Assembly: GCA_020637435.1 (NCBI GenBank)
Contig: JACJVW010000001.1
Location: 310,001-374,000, forward strand
DNA from: Candidatus Woesearchaeota archaeon
GTDB lineage: Archaea; Nanobdellota; Nanobdellia; Woesearchaeales; JACJVW01
Length of the DNA stretch: 64,000 nucleotides
Direction: 5' to 3'
Both the position numbers and the translations under genes were made by a program. The first letter of the stretch is position 1. Each line of letters begins with the position of its first letter. This document shows positions 7,724 to 16,249 of this stretch, piece after piece. Under the pieces are notes generated by a model. That model was not told the origin of the DNA. It did not search any database and saw nothing but the letters and a program-made list of their open reading frames with translations.

Positions 7724-8380
7724 ATGAGATGGCTATTGATTTTGCTGTTCATCTTGCCGGTCTCCTATGCAGCAGATATCGATATTTATGTTGAGCGCGA
7801 CGGCACCGTTGAGATAAATAGCGACCATCCTGAATTATTAAGTGGTGACCAGTGGACATCCAAAAAGGGGAGCTATTGGGTGCTTAATATAAGCACAAAA
7901 GAGACTCTGCAAGATTACCATTTCACTGCGCATCTTCCTCCTTCTAAAGTCAATTATATCAAGACCTCAAAAGTCATTACCATCGAAGATGATCACGGTG
8001 TCGTCATCGAAGGAAAAGGTGAACAAAAGCCATTCGTCCTCGTTGTACAATACACCTTAAAACCGGAACCAAGCACAATCTGGTTACCCGTAGGGATTGT
8101 TTTGGGGGGGTTCATTCTAGGCATATACTATTTCCTGTCCAGAAAGAAGTCACCAAAACCTATTCTCTCAGAGCGTCAGGAACAGATCTATCGCCTTATT
8201 AAGCACAAACCCGTAACACAGGCCTATATAGAACGCGAGACAGGTCTCCCTAAGGCTTCACTGTCGCGAAACATAGACAGCCTCATCGGCAAAGGCCTCA
8301 TCGCAAAAGAACGCAAAGGGATGTCCAATGTCCTCTACCGTACGGAGAAAGTTCCAGAGCGTTCCGGCTTTTTCCGGTGA
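7724..8380 (+). CDS. membrane-anchored winged-helix regulator with an extracytoplasmic sensor domain
   Basis: 218 residues in four parts: a signal peptide (1-16, 'MRWLLILLFILPVSYA'), a beta-rich extracytoplasmic domain (about 17-113), one transmembrane helix ('IWLPVGIVLGGFILGIYYFL', about 119-138) and a cytoplasmic winged helix (about 148-218). The recognition region is 'ERETGLPKASLSRNIDSLIG' and the wing 'KERKGMSNVLYRTEKV'. Archaea often use such one-component membrane regulators to sense envelope conditions. The stop codon lies inside the duplicated 41-bp segment and the next genes are small exoproteins, so these are plausible targets. The ligand is unknown. Confidence 0.78.
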   Translation: MRWLLILLFILPVSYAADIDIYVERDGTVEINSDHPELLSGDQWTSKKGSYWVLNISTKETLQDYHFTAHLPPSKVNYIKTSKVITIEDDHGVVIEGKGEQKPFVLVVQYTLKPEPSTIWLPVGIVLGGFILGIYYFLSRKKSPKPILSERQEQIYRLIKHKPVTQAYIERETGLPKASLSRNIDSLIGKGLIAKERKGMSNVLYRTEKVPERSGFFR

Positions 8381-8401
8381 AAATCTATATCCTGTTCCAT
8401 C
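8361..8401 (+). promoter_or_regulatory. duplicated 41-bp promoter segment, copy 2
   Basis: Second copy of the segment at 7011-7051. Its first 20 bases encode the last residues of the membrane-anchored regulator (SGFFR-stop). Its second half carries the BRE/TATA-like 'gaaaatctatatcc' about 36 bp before the ATG of the 36-residue ORF at 8426. A promoter embedded across a gene end, present twice within 1.4 kb, suggests coordinated expression of the two exoprotein loci. Confidence 0.65.
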
Positions 8402-8425
8402 TTTATACCTCGTGAGGTGAGTAAG

Positions 8426-8536
8426 ATGGGAAAAGTCATCGTGATCGAATACATGGTCTATGTCAAAGAGACCGAAGAAGAACATCCGAGTGATTTTTTA
8501 GATTGTTTCGCAAAAAAAGGAGAGATGAAATGTTGA
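8426..8536 (+). CDS. 36-residue ORF, leader of the exoprotein operon
   Basis: The ATG follows 'gaggtgagtaag', a good ribosome-binding site, and lies at the expected distance from promoter copy 2. The product starts 'MGKVIVIEYMVYVKETEEEH' and ends 'GEMKC'. It is acidic in the middle and has no signal peptide. Its stop is followed directly by 'ggtgaacgac' and the ATG of the next gene, so the two are translated from one message. No family recognised. The ribosome-binding site and tight spacing are the evidence for coding. Confidence 0.5.
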   Translation: MGKVIVIEYMVYVKETEEEHPSDFLDCFAKKGEMKC

Positions 8537-8546
8537 GGTGAACGAC

Positions 8547-9515
8547 ATGAGAAACGTATACAAACTAGGAGTTGTCGTCATCATCCTTGCGCTATTTACA
8601 TCGATGGTGACGGCTGCAAGACAAGGCAACCAGGTTGGAGCCGAACAGGACAGAGTTCAGGGTGAACCGATAGTCCCGGGTCCATACGCTGACAATGAAA
8701 GATATGCCAAAGAGTTCCAGTCAGGCGTAGGCGCTGAGCTTAGGATGCTTCAGCTGCAAAGATCGATAGAGAAAAACCTCGAAGATGGCACCATCATCGC
8801 TGCCAAACTTGATGATGAAGAGCTAAAGACTATCCTAAAAGAGATGGAAAAGCTTCAGGAGCAGCTCAGGTACACCAATTTTGGTGCTGACAAACAGGTG
8901 TTGCTCGAACACTTTGTCAAGAACAAAGCGGAAGCAAACAACCTCACCCTTAGATTCAGGGAACAGGTACACGCCATCACGGATGAAGCTCAGGCTGAAC
9001 AGCTCAGGCAAAGACTGCAAGAAAAAAGTCAGGACTCTTCGCTCGACACCAAGATAGAGCAAAAGCTTCAGGAGTACAACAGGGAACAATTCAGGTACAC
9101 CTATACCCTGATGGGAAAACAGGCTCCACAAAGCGAGAACATGACCGCAGCTCAGATGAGAGAGCAGTTGCGCCAGACCGTAAGGACGATAAACGCATCA
9201 GAGTACGAGCAGCTCAACAGTGCGGTGCAGCTTCGTGCTCAGGTTCAAAAAGACAATCTTGAGCGTGCTCAAGACAAACATATGACTGAGCAGAAAAGCA
9301 ATGCAGGGGACCATACCAAAGGGACCAACCCTGAACAGGGAGGCGCTTCAGGAAAAACATCTTCCGGTAGCGATGCCACAGGCAATGATGCAACTGGTGG
9401 AAGTACATCCGGTTCTGACAACGGAGGTGGTTCCTCATCGGGGGGGTCTAGTTCGTCAGGAGGCAGTAGTTCTTCTGGCGGCTCATCCAATGGTAACGGA
9501 GGTGGCAGAAAATGA
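8547..9515 (+). CDS. secreted Gln/Glu-rich helical protein with a Gly/Ser-rich tail
   Basis: 322 residues from the ATG 5 bp after 'aggtgaacg'. Residues 1-23 form a signal peptide ending 'VTAA'. The mature chain opens 'RQGNQVGAEQDRVQG' as in the 7075 protein. It continues with about 200 residues of charged, Gln-rich helix repeating an 'FREQ/LRQRLQEK/REQFRYTYT' theme (likely coiled coil) and ends in a Ser/Gly/Thr/Asn low-complexity tail from about residue 255. The tail looks like a flexible surface linker. The lipoprotein at 9512 overlaps its stop codon. Function unknown. A structural or adhesive surface role is inference. Confidence 0.7.
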   Translation: MRNVYKLGVVVIILALFTSMVTAARQGNQVGAEQDRVQGEPIVPGPYADNERYAKEFQSGVGAELRMLQLQRSIEKNLEDGTIIAAKLDDEELKTILKEMEKLQEQLRYTNFGADKQVLLEHFVKNKAEANNLTLRFREQVHAITDEAQAEQLRQRLQEKSQDSSLDTKIEQKLQEYNREQFRYTYTLMGKQAPQSENMTAAQMREQLRQTVRTINASEYEQLNSAVQLRAQVQKDNLERAQDKHMTEQKSNAGDHTKGTNPEQGGASGKTSSGSDATGNDATGGSTSGSDNGGGSSSGGSSSSGGSSSSGGSSNGNGGGRK

Positions 9516-9697
9516 AATGGTTCATACTGATAGCTATCCTCCTTGTAGGATGCTCTGAGGAGCTTATTATCGAGGAAGATCTGCCACAGCAGAAAAGTCA
9601 GATTGAAGTGCCTGTAGTCGCACAGAACGCGGACGACACGCTCGCCGATGAAATTATCATCGAAGACGAGTACATAGAAATAGGAGAGATGATATAA
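9512..9697 (+). CDS. small acidic lipoprotein
   Basis: 61 residues starting in the ATGA overlap with the preceding gene's stop. The N-terminus 'MKWFILIAILLVGCSEE' is a lipoprotein signal with the lipobox LVGC, so Cys14 would be lipidated. The mature part is strongly acidic ('IIIEDEYIEIGEMI'). It probably stays anchored in the membrane and may act with the coiled-coil exoprotein made from the same message. Only 9 bp of A/T separate it from the convergent ppsA stop. Confidence 0.65.
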   Translation: MKWFILIAILLVGCSEELIIEEDLPQQKSQIEVPVVAQNADDTLADEIIIEDEYIEIGEMI

Positions 9698-9706
9698 AAA
9701 AAAATT

Positions 9707-12136
9707 TTATTTTTTATTCTTCTTCGCTTTCTGATCAAGCTGCTTTTCCATATCAGCAACTCGAAGGGTGGTCCTTACGATGGTATCAGGGATAAGTGAG
9801 ATGCTATCGATACCACATTCCACCAGGAACTCAGCGAATTCCGGATAATCGCTAGGTGCTTGACCGCAGATTCCGATCTTCCTCTTATTGCGCTTAGCTC
9901 CTGCAATTACGCTTCGCACGAACGTCTTTACAGCTTCGTTTCGCTCATCATAGATATCAGCGACCAGTTCACTGTCCCTATCCAGGCCAAGAACCAGCTG
10001 AGTCAGGTCGTTCGTTCCGATCGAGAATCCATCAAAAATCTTTGAGAACTCATCAACAAGGATGACATTCGCCGGAATCTCACACATCACATAAAGCTCA
10101 AGCTTATTCTTTCCACGCTTAAGACCATACTTAGCCATTTCTTTCTGCACAGCCTCTCCCTCAGCTACTGTCCTGCAGAAAGGAACCATGAGCTTCACAT
10201 TCGTAAGACCCATTTCATCACGGACCTTTTTGAACGCTTCGCACTCAAGTCCAAAAGCATTCTTATACTTCTCGCTGTAATACCTCGAAGCACCGCGCCA
10301 GCCGATCATAGGATTATCCTCTACAGGCTCGTAGAGATGACCACCAATCAGGTTCGCATACTCATTGCTCTTAAAATCGCTCATGCGTACTATTACATCA
10401 TGCGGATAGAATGCGGCTGCGATCGTCGCGATACCGTATGCCAGTTTATCGACAAAATACCTGCTCTTGTCCTTATAGCCAGGTGTTAGTTTCTCGATCT
10501 GCTCTTTGAGCACTTTGTCCGGTAGTTTGTCGTACTCAAGCAGCGCAAGCGGATGGATCTTGATATACGAGTTGATGATGAACTCCTCACGCGCAAGGCC
10601 GACACCGCTGTTAGGAAGACTTCGAAGTCCGAATGCCTGTTCAGGATTGCCGACGTTCATCATGATCTTCGTCTTTGTATGTGGAATGGTCTTAAGGTCG
10701 AGCTTATCGATCTTAAACTTGAGTTTGCCTTCATACACATAGCCGATATCTCCCTCAGCGCAATCGACAGTGACTCCTTGACCGCTCAGGATATCTTCCG
10801 TAGCGCTTTGACAACCTACAACACAGGGGATACCTATCTCACGAGAGATGATAGCAGCGTGACAAGTTCTTCCACCACGGTTCGTGACAATAGCTGAAGC
10901 CACTTTCATGATAGGCTCCCAGTCGGGATCCGTCATATCAGTAACCAATACCTGTCCAGGTTTGAACTTGTGGATATCCTTGACATCATTGATGACATTA
11001 GCGTCACCTGCACCGATCTTTCTTCCGACACTTCTACCTTCGATTAGCACCTTACCTTTCTTGACCATCCGATACTCTTCAAGCTTGGTCTTATCTTTCT
11101 GACTCTGTACCGTCTCTGGCCTTGCCTGAACCATGAATAACTGACCGGTTTTACCGTCTTTAGCCCACTCCATATCCATAGGAGTGAATTTATTCCTCTT
11201 CATGGAATAATGATCTTCGATTATGGTAGCCCATCGGGCCAGTTCTAGGATCTCTTTCTCTGTAAGCACATATTGTTTTCTTTGCTCAGGCGGAACTTCG
11301 ACGATCTTCGTAGGTGAGGTTCCCTGATTGCTGTAGACCATCTTTCGTTTCTTCTGGCCGACACTCTTTGAGACTATTGCATTATGGCCCTGCCTTAGCG
11401 TAGGCTTAAAGATGTAATACTCATCAGGATTCACAGCTCCTTGGACGACCATTTCGCCAAGGCCGTAAGAACCGGTCAGGAAGACAACATTGTCAAGACC
11501 ACTCTCGGTATCGATACTGAACATCACACCGCTGCAAGCAAGGTCGCTTCGGACCATCTTCTGAACTCCTATGGATAATGCGATATTGAAATGGTCAAAT
11601 TTTTTGTCTTCTCGATAAGAGATAGCTCTGTTCGTAAACAGGGAGGCAAAGCATTTCTTGCATGCCTCAAGCACATTGCGCTCTCCTTTGATATTGAGGT
11701 ACGTCTCCTGCTGCCCTGCGAAACTTGCGTCAGGCAAGTCCTCTGCAGTTGCGCTGCTTCGTACTGCGACATCCGTCCGAGCCCCGTACATGGTGCACAA
11801 CTTCTTGTAAGCCACATTGATTTCGTGCTCAAGCTCTTCAGGAAACTTTGCATGCATGATGATATCACGGACACGCTGACCCCTTTCTTCAAGATTCTTT
11901 AGATTGTGCGTATTCAGACCCTTAAGAGCCTGGCGTATCTTCAGCGTGATACCTGCGTGTTCTAGCAGATACCTGTACGCGTATGAAGTGATGGCAAATC
12001 CGTTCGGAATCCGTACGCCCTTCTTTGTAAGATTACGATACATCTCACCAAGCGAAGCGTTCTTACCACCTACTAAAGGAATATCCTCAATACCTAATTC
12101 ATCGAACCACAGAATAAACTTCTTGTCTTTTTGCAT
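9707..12136 (-). CDS. ppsA: phosphoenolpyruvate synthase (pyruvate, water dikinase)
   Basis: 809 residues from the ATG preceded by 'agaggtgctcgc'. The longer reading starting at 12217 crosses the ribosome-binding site and is rejected. The N-terminal ATP-grasp domain begins 'ELGIEDIPLVGGKNASLGEM' and contains 'VAVRSSATAEDLPDASFAGQ'. The phosphohistidine domain is 'RGGRTCHAAIISREIGIPCV', with the catalytic His in TCHA. The PEP/pyruvate barrel contains 'VMCEIPANVILVDEF' and 'FSIGTNDLTQL'. The enzyme converts pyruvate, ATP and water to PEP, AMP and phosphate, the gluconeogenic direction. The order of domains and the length are typical. A palindrome overlapping its ribosome-binding site may take part in regulation. 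Confidence 0.96.
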   Translation of the reverse strand: MQKDKKFILWFDELGIEDIPLVGGKNASLGEMYRNLTKKGVRIPNGFAITSYAYRYLLEHAGITLKIRQALKGLNTHNLKNLEERGQRVRDIIMHAKFPEELEHEINVAYKKLCTMYGARTDVAVRSSATAEDLPDASFAGQQETYLNIKGERNVLEACKKCFASLFTNRAISYREDKKFDHFNIALSIGVQKMVRSDLACSGVMFSIDTESGLDNVVFLTGSYGLGEMVVQGAVNPDEYYIFKPTLRQGHNAIVSKSVGQKKRKMVYSNQGTSPTKIVEVPPEQRKQYVLTEKEILELARWATIIEDHYSMKRNKFTPMDMEWAKDGKTGQLFMVQARPETVQSQKDKTKLEEYRMVKKGKVLIEGRSVGRKIGAGDANVINDVKDIHKFKPGQVLVTDMTDPDWEPIMKVASAIVTNRGGRTCHAAIISREIGIPCVVGCQSATEDILSGQGVTVDCAEGDIGYVYEGKLKFKIDKLDLKTIPHTKTKIMMNVGNPEQAFGLRSLPNSGVGLAREEFIINSYIKIHPLALLEYDKLPDKVLKEQIEKLTPGYKDKSRYFVDKLAYGIATIAAAFYPHDVIVRMSDFKSNEYANLIGGHLYEPVEDNPMIGWRGASRYYSEKYKNAFGLECEAFKKVRDEMGLTNVKLMVPFCRTVAEGEAVQKEMAKYGLKRGKNKLELYVMCEIPANVILVDEFSKIFDGFSIGTNDLTQLVLGLDRDSELVADIYDERNEAVKTFVRSVIAGAKRNKRKIGICGQAPSDYPEFAEFLVECGIDSISLIPDTIVRTTLRVADMEKQLDQKAKKNKK

Positions 12137-12495
12137 GCGAGCACCTCTTTTTGTACAAAAAATAAGGTATGAATGTATGATGTAAAATTTGTCGACGCTC
12201 ATCAAGGCGTTCGACAAACAATATTCGTACCTTTTTGTGTACTATTGTTGAACACCAGAATCGCAACAATTCATCGTAAGGAGTCTGGTTGTACTATCAA
12301 GACTCCCACATCAATCCGATATCCGGTGTCGAATTTAATCATGAAGCAGTTTTACCACTACTTTTTAAATCAGATTTCTGCATCAGGAGTATTTAAAGCT
12401 TTCGTAGTTCAAACACACCCAAATCCTCTAAAAATTGCCGCACTACGGCCCCTCTGACAAGAAACCTTAAATATCTATATGACCACAAAAACCAT
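12137..12495. promoter_or_regulatory. divergent intergenic region with a palindrome and a hairpin
   Basis: The gap lies between ppsA (minus) and the small exoprotein gene (plus). A perfect 14-bp palindrome TTTTTGTACAAAAA sits at 12148-12161, just upstream of the ppsA ribosome-binding site. An inverted repeat TTTGTCGACGC (12188-12198) / GCGTTCGACAAA (12207-12218) can form a hairpin in the ppsA leader. 'ccttaaatatc' near 12464-12474 is a TATA element for the plus-strand genes. The stretch 12220-12450 shows no further structure I can support. Confidence 0.5.
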
Positions 12496-12840
12496 ATGAA
12501 AATTGAGGTGGGGTTAGTCCTGGTAATGATACTGTGCACAGCATGCGTGGTTGATTCTTCTGTTACTCCACCTCAAGCATCTTGTGATCTCCCATCCCCA
12601 TTGACCTGCGCGGCACATGGAAGGAACACGACCACGTATACACTTCACATCATACATACAGGCTCCGAAGACCTCTCGGATATCTCCTTCAAACTTGGTG
12701 GTCAGACATGCGATGGGCCGACAGGTATGGTCCCAAAAGAAAGCGCAACCTATCTCTGTCCATCAAATGAGCCCTCTACCCTGGAGGTAAAGTTCGAGAT
12801 GGCCGGCACGTATATCGAGAAGGAGGTTCACTTCGAATAG
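12496..12840 (+). CDS. small secreted or lipid-anchored beta-rich protein
   Basis: 114 residues. The N-terminal hydrophobic segment 'MKIEVGLVLVMILCTACVVD' ends in a cysteine, so it may be a lipoprotein, although the -3 position is Cys, which is atypical for a lipobox. The mature domain has paired cysteines ('CDLPSPLTC', 'GGQTCDGP', 'ATYLCPS') and alternating hydrophobic strands like an immunoglobulin-type sandwich. Its stop codon TAG is directly followed by the ATG of the permease-methyltransferase fusion, so the two genes are cotranscribed and may act together at the membrane. Function unknown. Confidence 0.62.
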   Translation: MKIEVGLVLVMILCTACVVDSSVTPPQASCDLPSPLTCAAHGRNTTTYTLHIIHTGSEDLSDISFKLGGQTCDGPTGMVPKESATYLCPSNEPSTLEVKFEMAGTYIEKEVHFE

Positions 12841-15270
12841 ATGGAAGAGCTCAAGAAAACACTAGGTTTTCCCGCCCTGTTGTTGATAACCATAAACTCC
12901 ATCATGGGTACGGGTATCTTTTTCCTTCCTGCCCTGGGAGCAAAGACCTCAGGCACCGCTTCATTAGTGGCGTGGGTCATCCTTTCCTTAGTCTCTATCT
13001 ACATTGCTACAATATTCGGCGAACTATGTTCTATGTTCCCCAAATCAGGAGGGATCTACGAGTATGCCAAGCAGGTCTACGGTAGGACGATGGCGTTCAT
13101 CGTCGGCTGGACAGCCCTCGTAGCTTCGAATGTGACCATCGCGATGCTTATTATAGGCGCGATCCAGTACCTGCTGCCCTTCCATATACCCTACATCAAA
13201 GAGATAGTCTCCATAGGTTTCATCCTTATCTTCAATTACATCTCCTACAAAGGCATCAAGACTTCTGCCACTATGTTGATTACCTTTGCGTTCATCACAC
13301 TTGGCACCATCCTGGCACTGATCATACCAAATTTCCTGCATTTCGATACGCACAACCTTACCTCATTCAATCTTGAGATTCCATTGTTGTTCCTGACCAT
13401 TTTCATGATAGCCGAAACCTTCTTCGGCTGGGAATCATCCCTCTACCTGACAGAGGAGACAAGGAACGGACGCAAAGTGGTGCCGATGGCTCTGTTGCTT
13501 GGCACCATATTCATCTGCATCTTCTCACTCATTTTCGTATTCTCATCACTAGGTGCAATACCCGCTGCAGAATTTGGGGCATCCACAGCACCTCTTCTTG
13601 ACCTTGCAGTTCTCGGATACGGAGAGATTGGCGTCAAGATCTTCATGATCCTTGTCTACTTAGCTATCATAGGAAGTGTAGCAGGCTGGATAATCACATC
13701 CCCAAGACTGATACTGACGCTCGCTAAAGACAACCTGCTGCCAAAAGGTCTTGCGAAGATCCATCCGGAATACCAGACGCCAGTCAACGCAATTATCTTC
13801 CAGACGATCGTATCCACCATAATAGTCATATTGGGTGCGGGAAGCTATGAGACCCTTCTTGAAATGCTCCTTCCCATGCTCCTGCTGCTATACGGTTCCG
13901 TCATGCTTTCCTACATCATCCTCAAGGTGAAAAGACCAAACTTAGAACGGCTCTTCAAAGCTCCCTTCGGACTGCTCGGAGCAAGCTTCATTATCATTTT
14001 TTTCTTCGCTCTACTGACCATATGGTTCGTCAACGCACATGACGCAGCACATATCCTGGAACTTGCCTCCATCTTCATCTTCATAGGTGTTCCGATATAC
14101 TACATGATAGACCTGTATTACAATCCAAGAACGGTAGCCAAGACTAACAATCTCTTCGCGTACTTCACCCTGCTTACCGAAGAGATCATGCTGCCCAAAA
14201 GGATTAGGAGAAAGATAATACAGAGCATAGGTCTAAAGAAAGAGCACACTGTTCTCGAGTATGGTTCGTCAGTAGGGACCTTGACACTTGACCTGGCCGA
14301 GGAAGTAGGCCCAAAAGGAAAGATATATGCCACAGACATTTCCCACAGGTGCCTCAATATAACTAAGAAGCGCATGAAGAAACGAAACCATGATCATGTC
14401 ACCACATTGCATGACCATATGCTTGCTGAACGTGTCCACCCGGACATCCCAAAAGTGGACCTCATAGTGTCCGTCGGTGCGATATCCTATCTAAAAGACG
14501 TGGACAATGTGCTCAAAGAGATGAATCAGCGACTTTCTGAAGGAGACCGTGTCTGTTTCGTCGAATATGACAATTTCTTCTTTATCATGGGCAACAACAA
14601 TTGGATAGCAAACAACCATATGATTACTCATGTCTTTCGCAGGAACGGATTCCAGGTTGAGATAGAGACAGAGCGCGGACTTCTCTGGGATTATCTCTTT
14701 ATCTTCGGCAAAAAGATCCATCACCATCAACCTGCAACTGATCTTACAGAAACGCCTGTGCTGGTCAAGGACTTTGAGAGCCTGATAAAAGACATAGCAT
14801 CCATCCATCACAGGAAAGCTATCAAACAGGACAAAGCCATCATTATTGACATCGACCACAGACTTAGGCAAGTGATGCTCAAAGAGAAAGCGTTTCGAAA
14901 GCTCATGGTTAAAGTGCTCGAGATAATTAACAGAGATACCCGTTCATACTCCCGCATTGAGATAGTGGAAGGCGCCACCATCAAGTGCTTCTTAAGCATG
15001 GAGCACAGCATCATACAAGACTACATCAAACCTGCAAAAAAAGAAGACTTCGAGGAGAAAAGAGCTCAGGAAGAACGCATCGATCTGCTTGCAGAGATCT
15101 CAGACATAGCGGAACATGAGCTTGATGGTGATATGGAAGCGGTCAGTACCACACATATCACAAGGGAATCTCTCAGTGAAGAAGAGATTGTCGTCGGTAT
15201 TTACGACCCCGACAAATCGATAGAAGGAGAGTTTCTCGAACTGAGGTTCTCCATACCGATAAAGAATTAG
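12841..15270 (+). CDS. APC-family amino-acid permease fused to a SAM-dependent methyltransferase-like domain
   Basis: 809 residues. About 1-430 form an APC-superfamily transporter with roughly twelve membrane helices, opening 'GFPALLLITINSIMGTGIFF' and including 'GELCSMFPKSGGIYEYAKQV' and 'ITSPRLILTLAKDNLLPK'. After a short linker, about 450-620 read as a class I methyltransferase: motif I 'TVLEYGSSVGTLTLDLAEEV', the acidic end of strand 2 in 'KIYATDISHRCL', and motif IV-like 'VDLIVSVGAISYLKDVDNVL'. About 640-809 form a charged cytoplasmic tail. There is no frameshift or internal gap, so the fusion is encoded as one polypeptide. Substrates of both halves are unknown. Transport coupled to methylation, or methylation of membrane lipids, is speculation. 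Confidence 0.82.
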   Translation: MEELKKTLGFPALLLITINSIMGTGIFFLPALGAKTSGTASLVAWVILSLVSIYIATIFGELCSMFPKSGGIYEYAKQVYGRTMAFIVGWTALVASNVTIAMLIIGAIQYLLPFHIPYIKEIVSIGFILIFNYISYKGIKTSATMLITFAFITLGTILALIIPNFLHFDTHNLTSFNLEIPLLFLTIFMIAETFFGWESSLYLTEETRNGRKVVPMALLLGTIFICIFSLIFVFSSLGAIPAAEFGASTAPLLDLAVLGYGEIGVKIFMILVYLAIIGSVAGWIITSPRLILTLAKDNLLPKGLAKIHPEYQTPVNAIIFQTIVSTIIVILGAGSYETLLEMLLPMLLLLYGSVMLSYIILKVKRPNLERLFKAPFGLLGASFIIIFFFALLTIWFVNAHDAAHILELASIFIFIGVPIYYMIDLYYNPRTVAKTNNLFAYFTLLTEEIMLPKRIRRKIIQSIGLKKEHTVLEYGSSVGTLTLDLAEEVGPKGKIYATDISHRCLNITKKRMKKRNHDHVTTLHDHMLAERVHPDIPKVDLIVSVGAISYLKDVDNVLKEMNQRLSEGDRVCFVEYDNFFFIMGNNNWIANNHMITHVFRRNGFQVEIETERGLLWDYLFIFGKKIHHHQPATDLTETPVLVKDFESLIKDIASIHHRKAIKQDKAIIIDIDHRLRQVMLKEKAFRKLMVKVLEIINRDTRSYSRIEIVEGATIKCFLSMEHSIIQDYIKPAKKEDFEEKRAQEERIDLLAEISDIAEHELDGDMEAVSTTHITRESLSEEEIVVGIYDPDKSIEGEFLELRFSIPIKN

Positions 15271-15301
15271 TTTTATATAATCTGGGCGCAACTTCCACCA
15301 T

Positions 15302-16249
15302 ATGAAACATACAGCACCAATAACCTTCTACCTCCTTCTGCTCTTCATCTGCTCCCAGGTAGTAGGTCTATTCGTGACAGGCGCTCATCTACCCCACCTC
15401 GAAAAAAACGAGGAGGGGTCTACAATCATCATCGAGACAGACAAAGAGCTTGCTTTCGGAACCGAGCGCATGGAGACCAATTCAGCATGGTCAACGCTGC
15501 TCGTTATTATAGGAGCGGTCCTTGTAGGAACGCTGCTCATGCTCGTACTCATCAAGTACAAGCAGAAAAATATCCTTATCGCATGGTTTTTTCTTGCTGT
15601 GGCGATGTGTATCACCTATTCTCTTGCGACCTTCATGTTCGACTTCCTTGCCCTGCTACTGGGCATCGTGCTCGCGTACTTCAAAGTCATCAGGCATAAT
15701 TCAATAGTCCACAACATTACAGAGATCCTCATCTACGGTGCACTTGGTGCAATATTCATCCCGATGCAGTACATGACCGTCTCTGTCTCTTTTGTACTGC
15801 TCATTATCATATCTCTCTATGACATCTACGCCGTCTGGAAATCAAAGCACATGATTAAACTTGCAAATTTTCAAACAGACGCAAAAATATTCTCCGGCCT
15901 TATGATCAAGTACGACGCTCCCAATGAGGAGGTTAAGACAGTCAAGAAAACTGCGCCAAAACACACTAAACATGTTGAACAGAAAGTGAAGACCGCAATA
16001 CTTGGAGGAGGGGATATCGCATTCCCATTGCTCTTTTCCGGAACATTGCTAAAAGAGCTGCTTGTAGCTCTACCCATTGTAACCGCCTACGCTTTAACCT
16101 TCATTACCTCAATCACGACGGCAGCCGCACTTCTATTCCTCTTCCTAAAAGCAGAGAAAGGAAAGTTCTATCCTGCGATGCCCTTCGTCACAGCAGGCTG
16201 CTTCTTTGGCTATTTTATTGTGATGGGCCTGCTTACGATACTTCCCTAG
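15302..16249 (+). CDS. presenilin/signal-peptide-peptidase-like intramembrane aspartyl protease
   Basis: 315 residues with about nine hydrophobic segments. The two catalytic aspartates of the GxGD presenilin family are visible: D174 in 'ISLYDIYAVWKS' (YD motif) and D238 in 'ILGGGDIAFPLLFSG' (GxGD motif). A 'YPAMPFVTAGC' segment near residue 290 stands where the PAL motif occurs. Between the two aspartates lies a charged, Lys-rich loop, as in other archaeal homologues. Such enzymes cut transmembrane helices, e.g. remnant signal peptides. A TATA box (gttttatataa) covers the end of the preceding gene, so it has its own promoter. Because prepilin peptidases belong to the same GxGD class, a link with the pilin locus is conceivable but unproven. 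Confidence 0.85.
   Translation: MKHTAPITFYLLLLFICSQVVGLFVTGAHLPHLEKNEEGSTIIIETDKELAFGTERMETNSAWSTLLVIIGAVLVGTLLMLVLIKYKQKNILIAWFFLAVAMCITYSLATFMFDFLALLLGIVLAYFKVIRHNSIVHNITEILIYGALGAIFIPMQYMTVSVSFVLLIIISLYDIYAVWKSKHMIKLANFQTDAKIFSGLMIKYDAPNEEVKTVKKTAPKHTKHVEQKVKTAILGGGDIAFPLLFSGTLLKELLVALPIVTAYALTFITSITTAAALLFLFLKAEKGKFYPAMPFVTAGCFFGYFIVMGLLTILP

Noticed and set aside
9214..9490. Pro/Glu/Asp-rich open frames on the minus strand
   Set aside because: They are the antisense of the Ser/Gly-rich tail of the exoprotein at 8547 and arise from its low-complexity codons.
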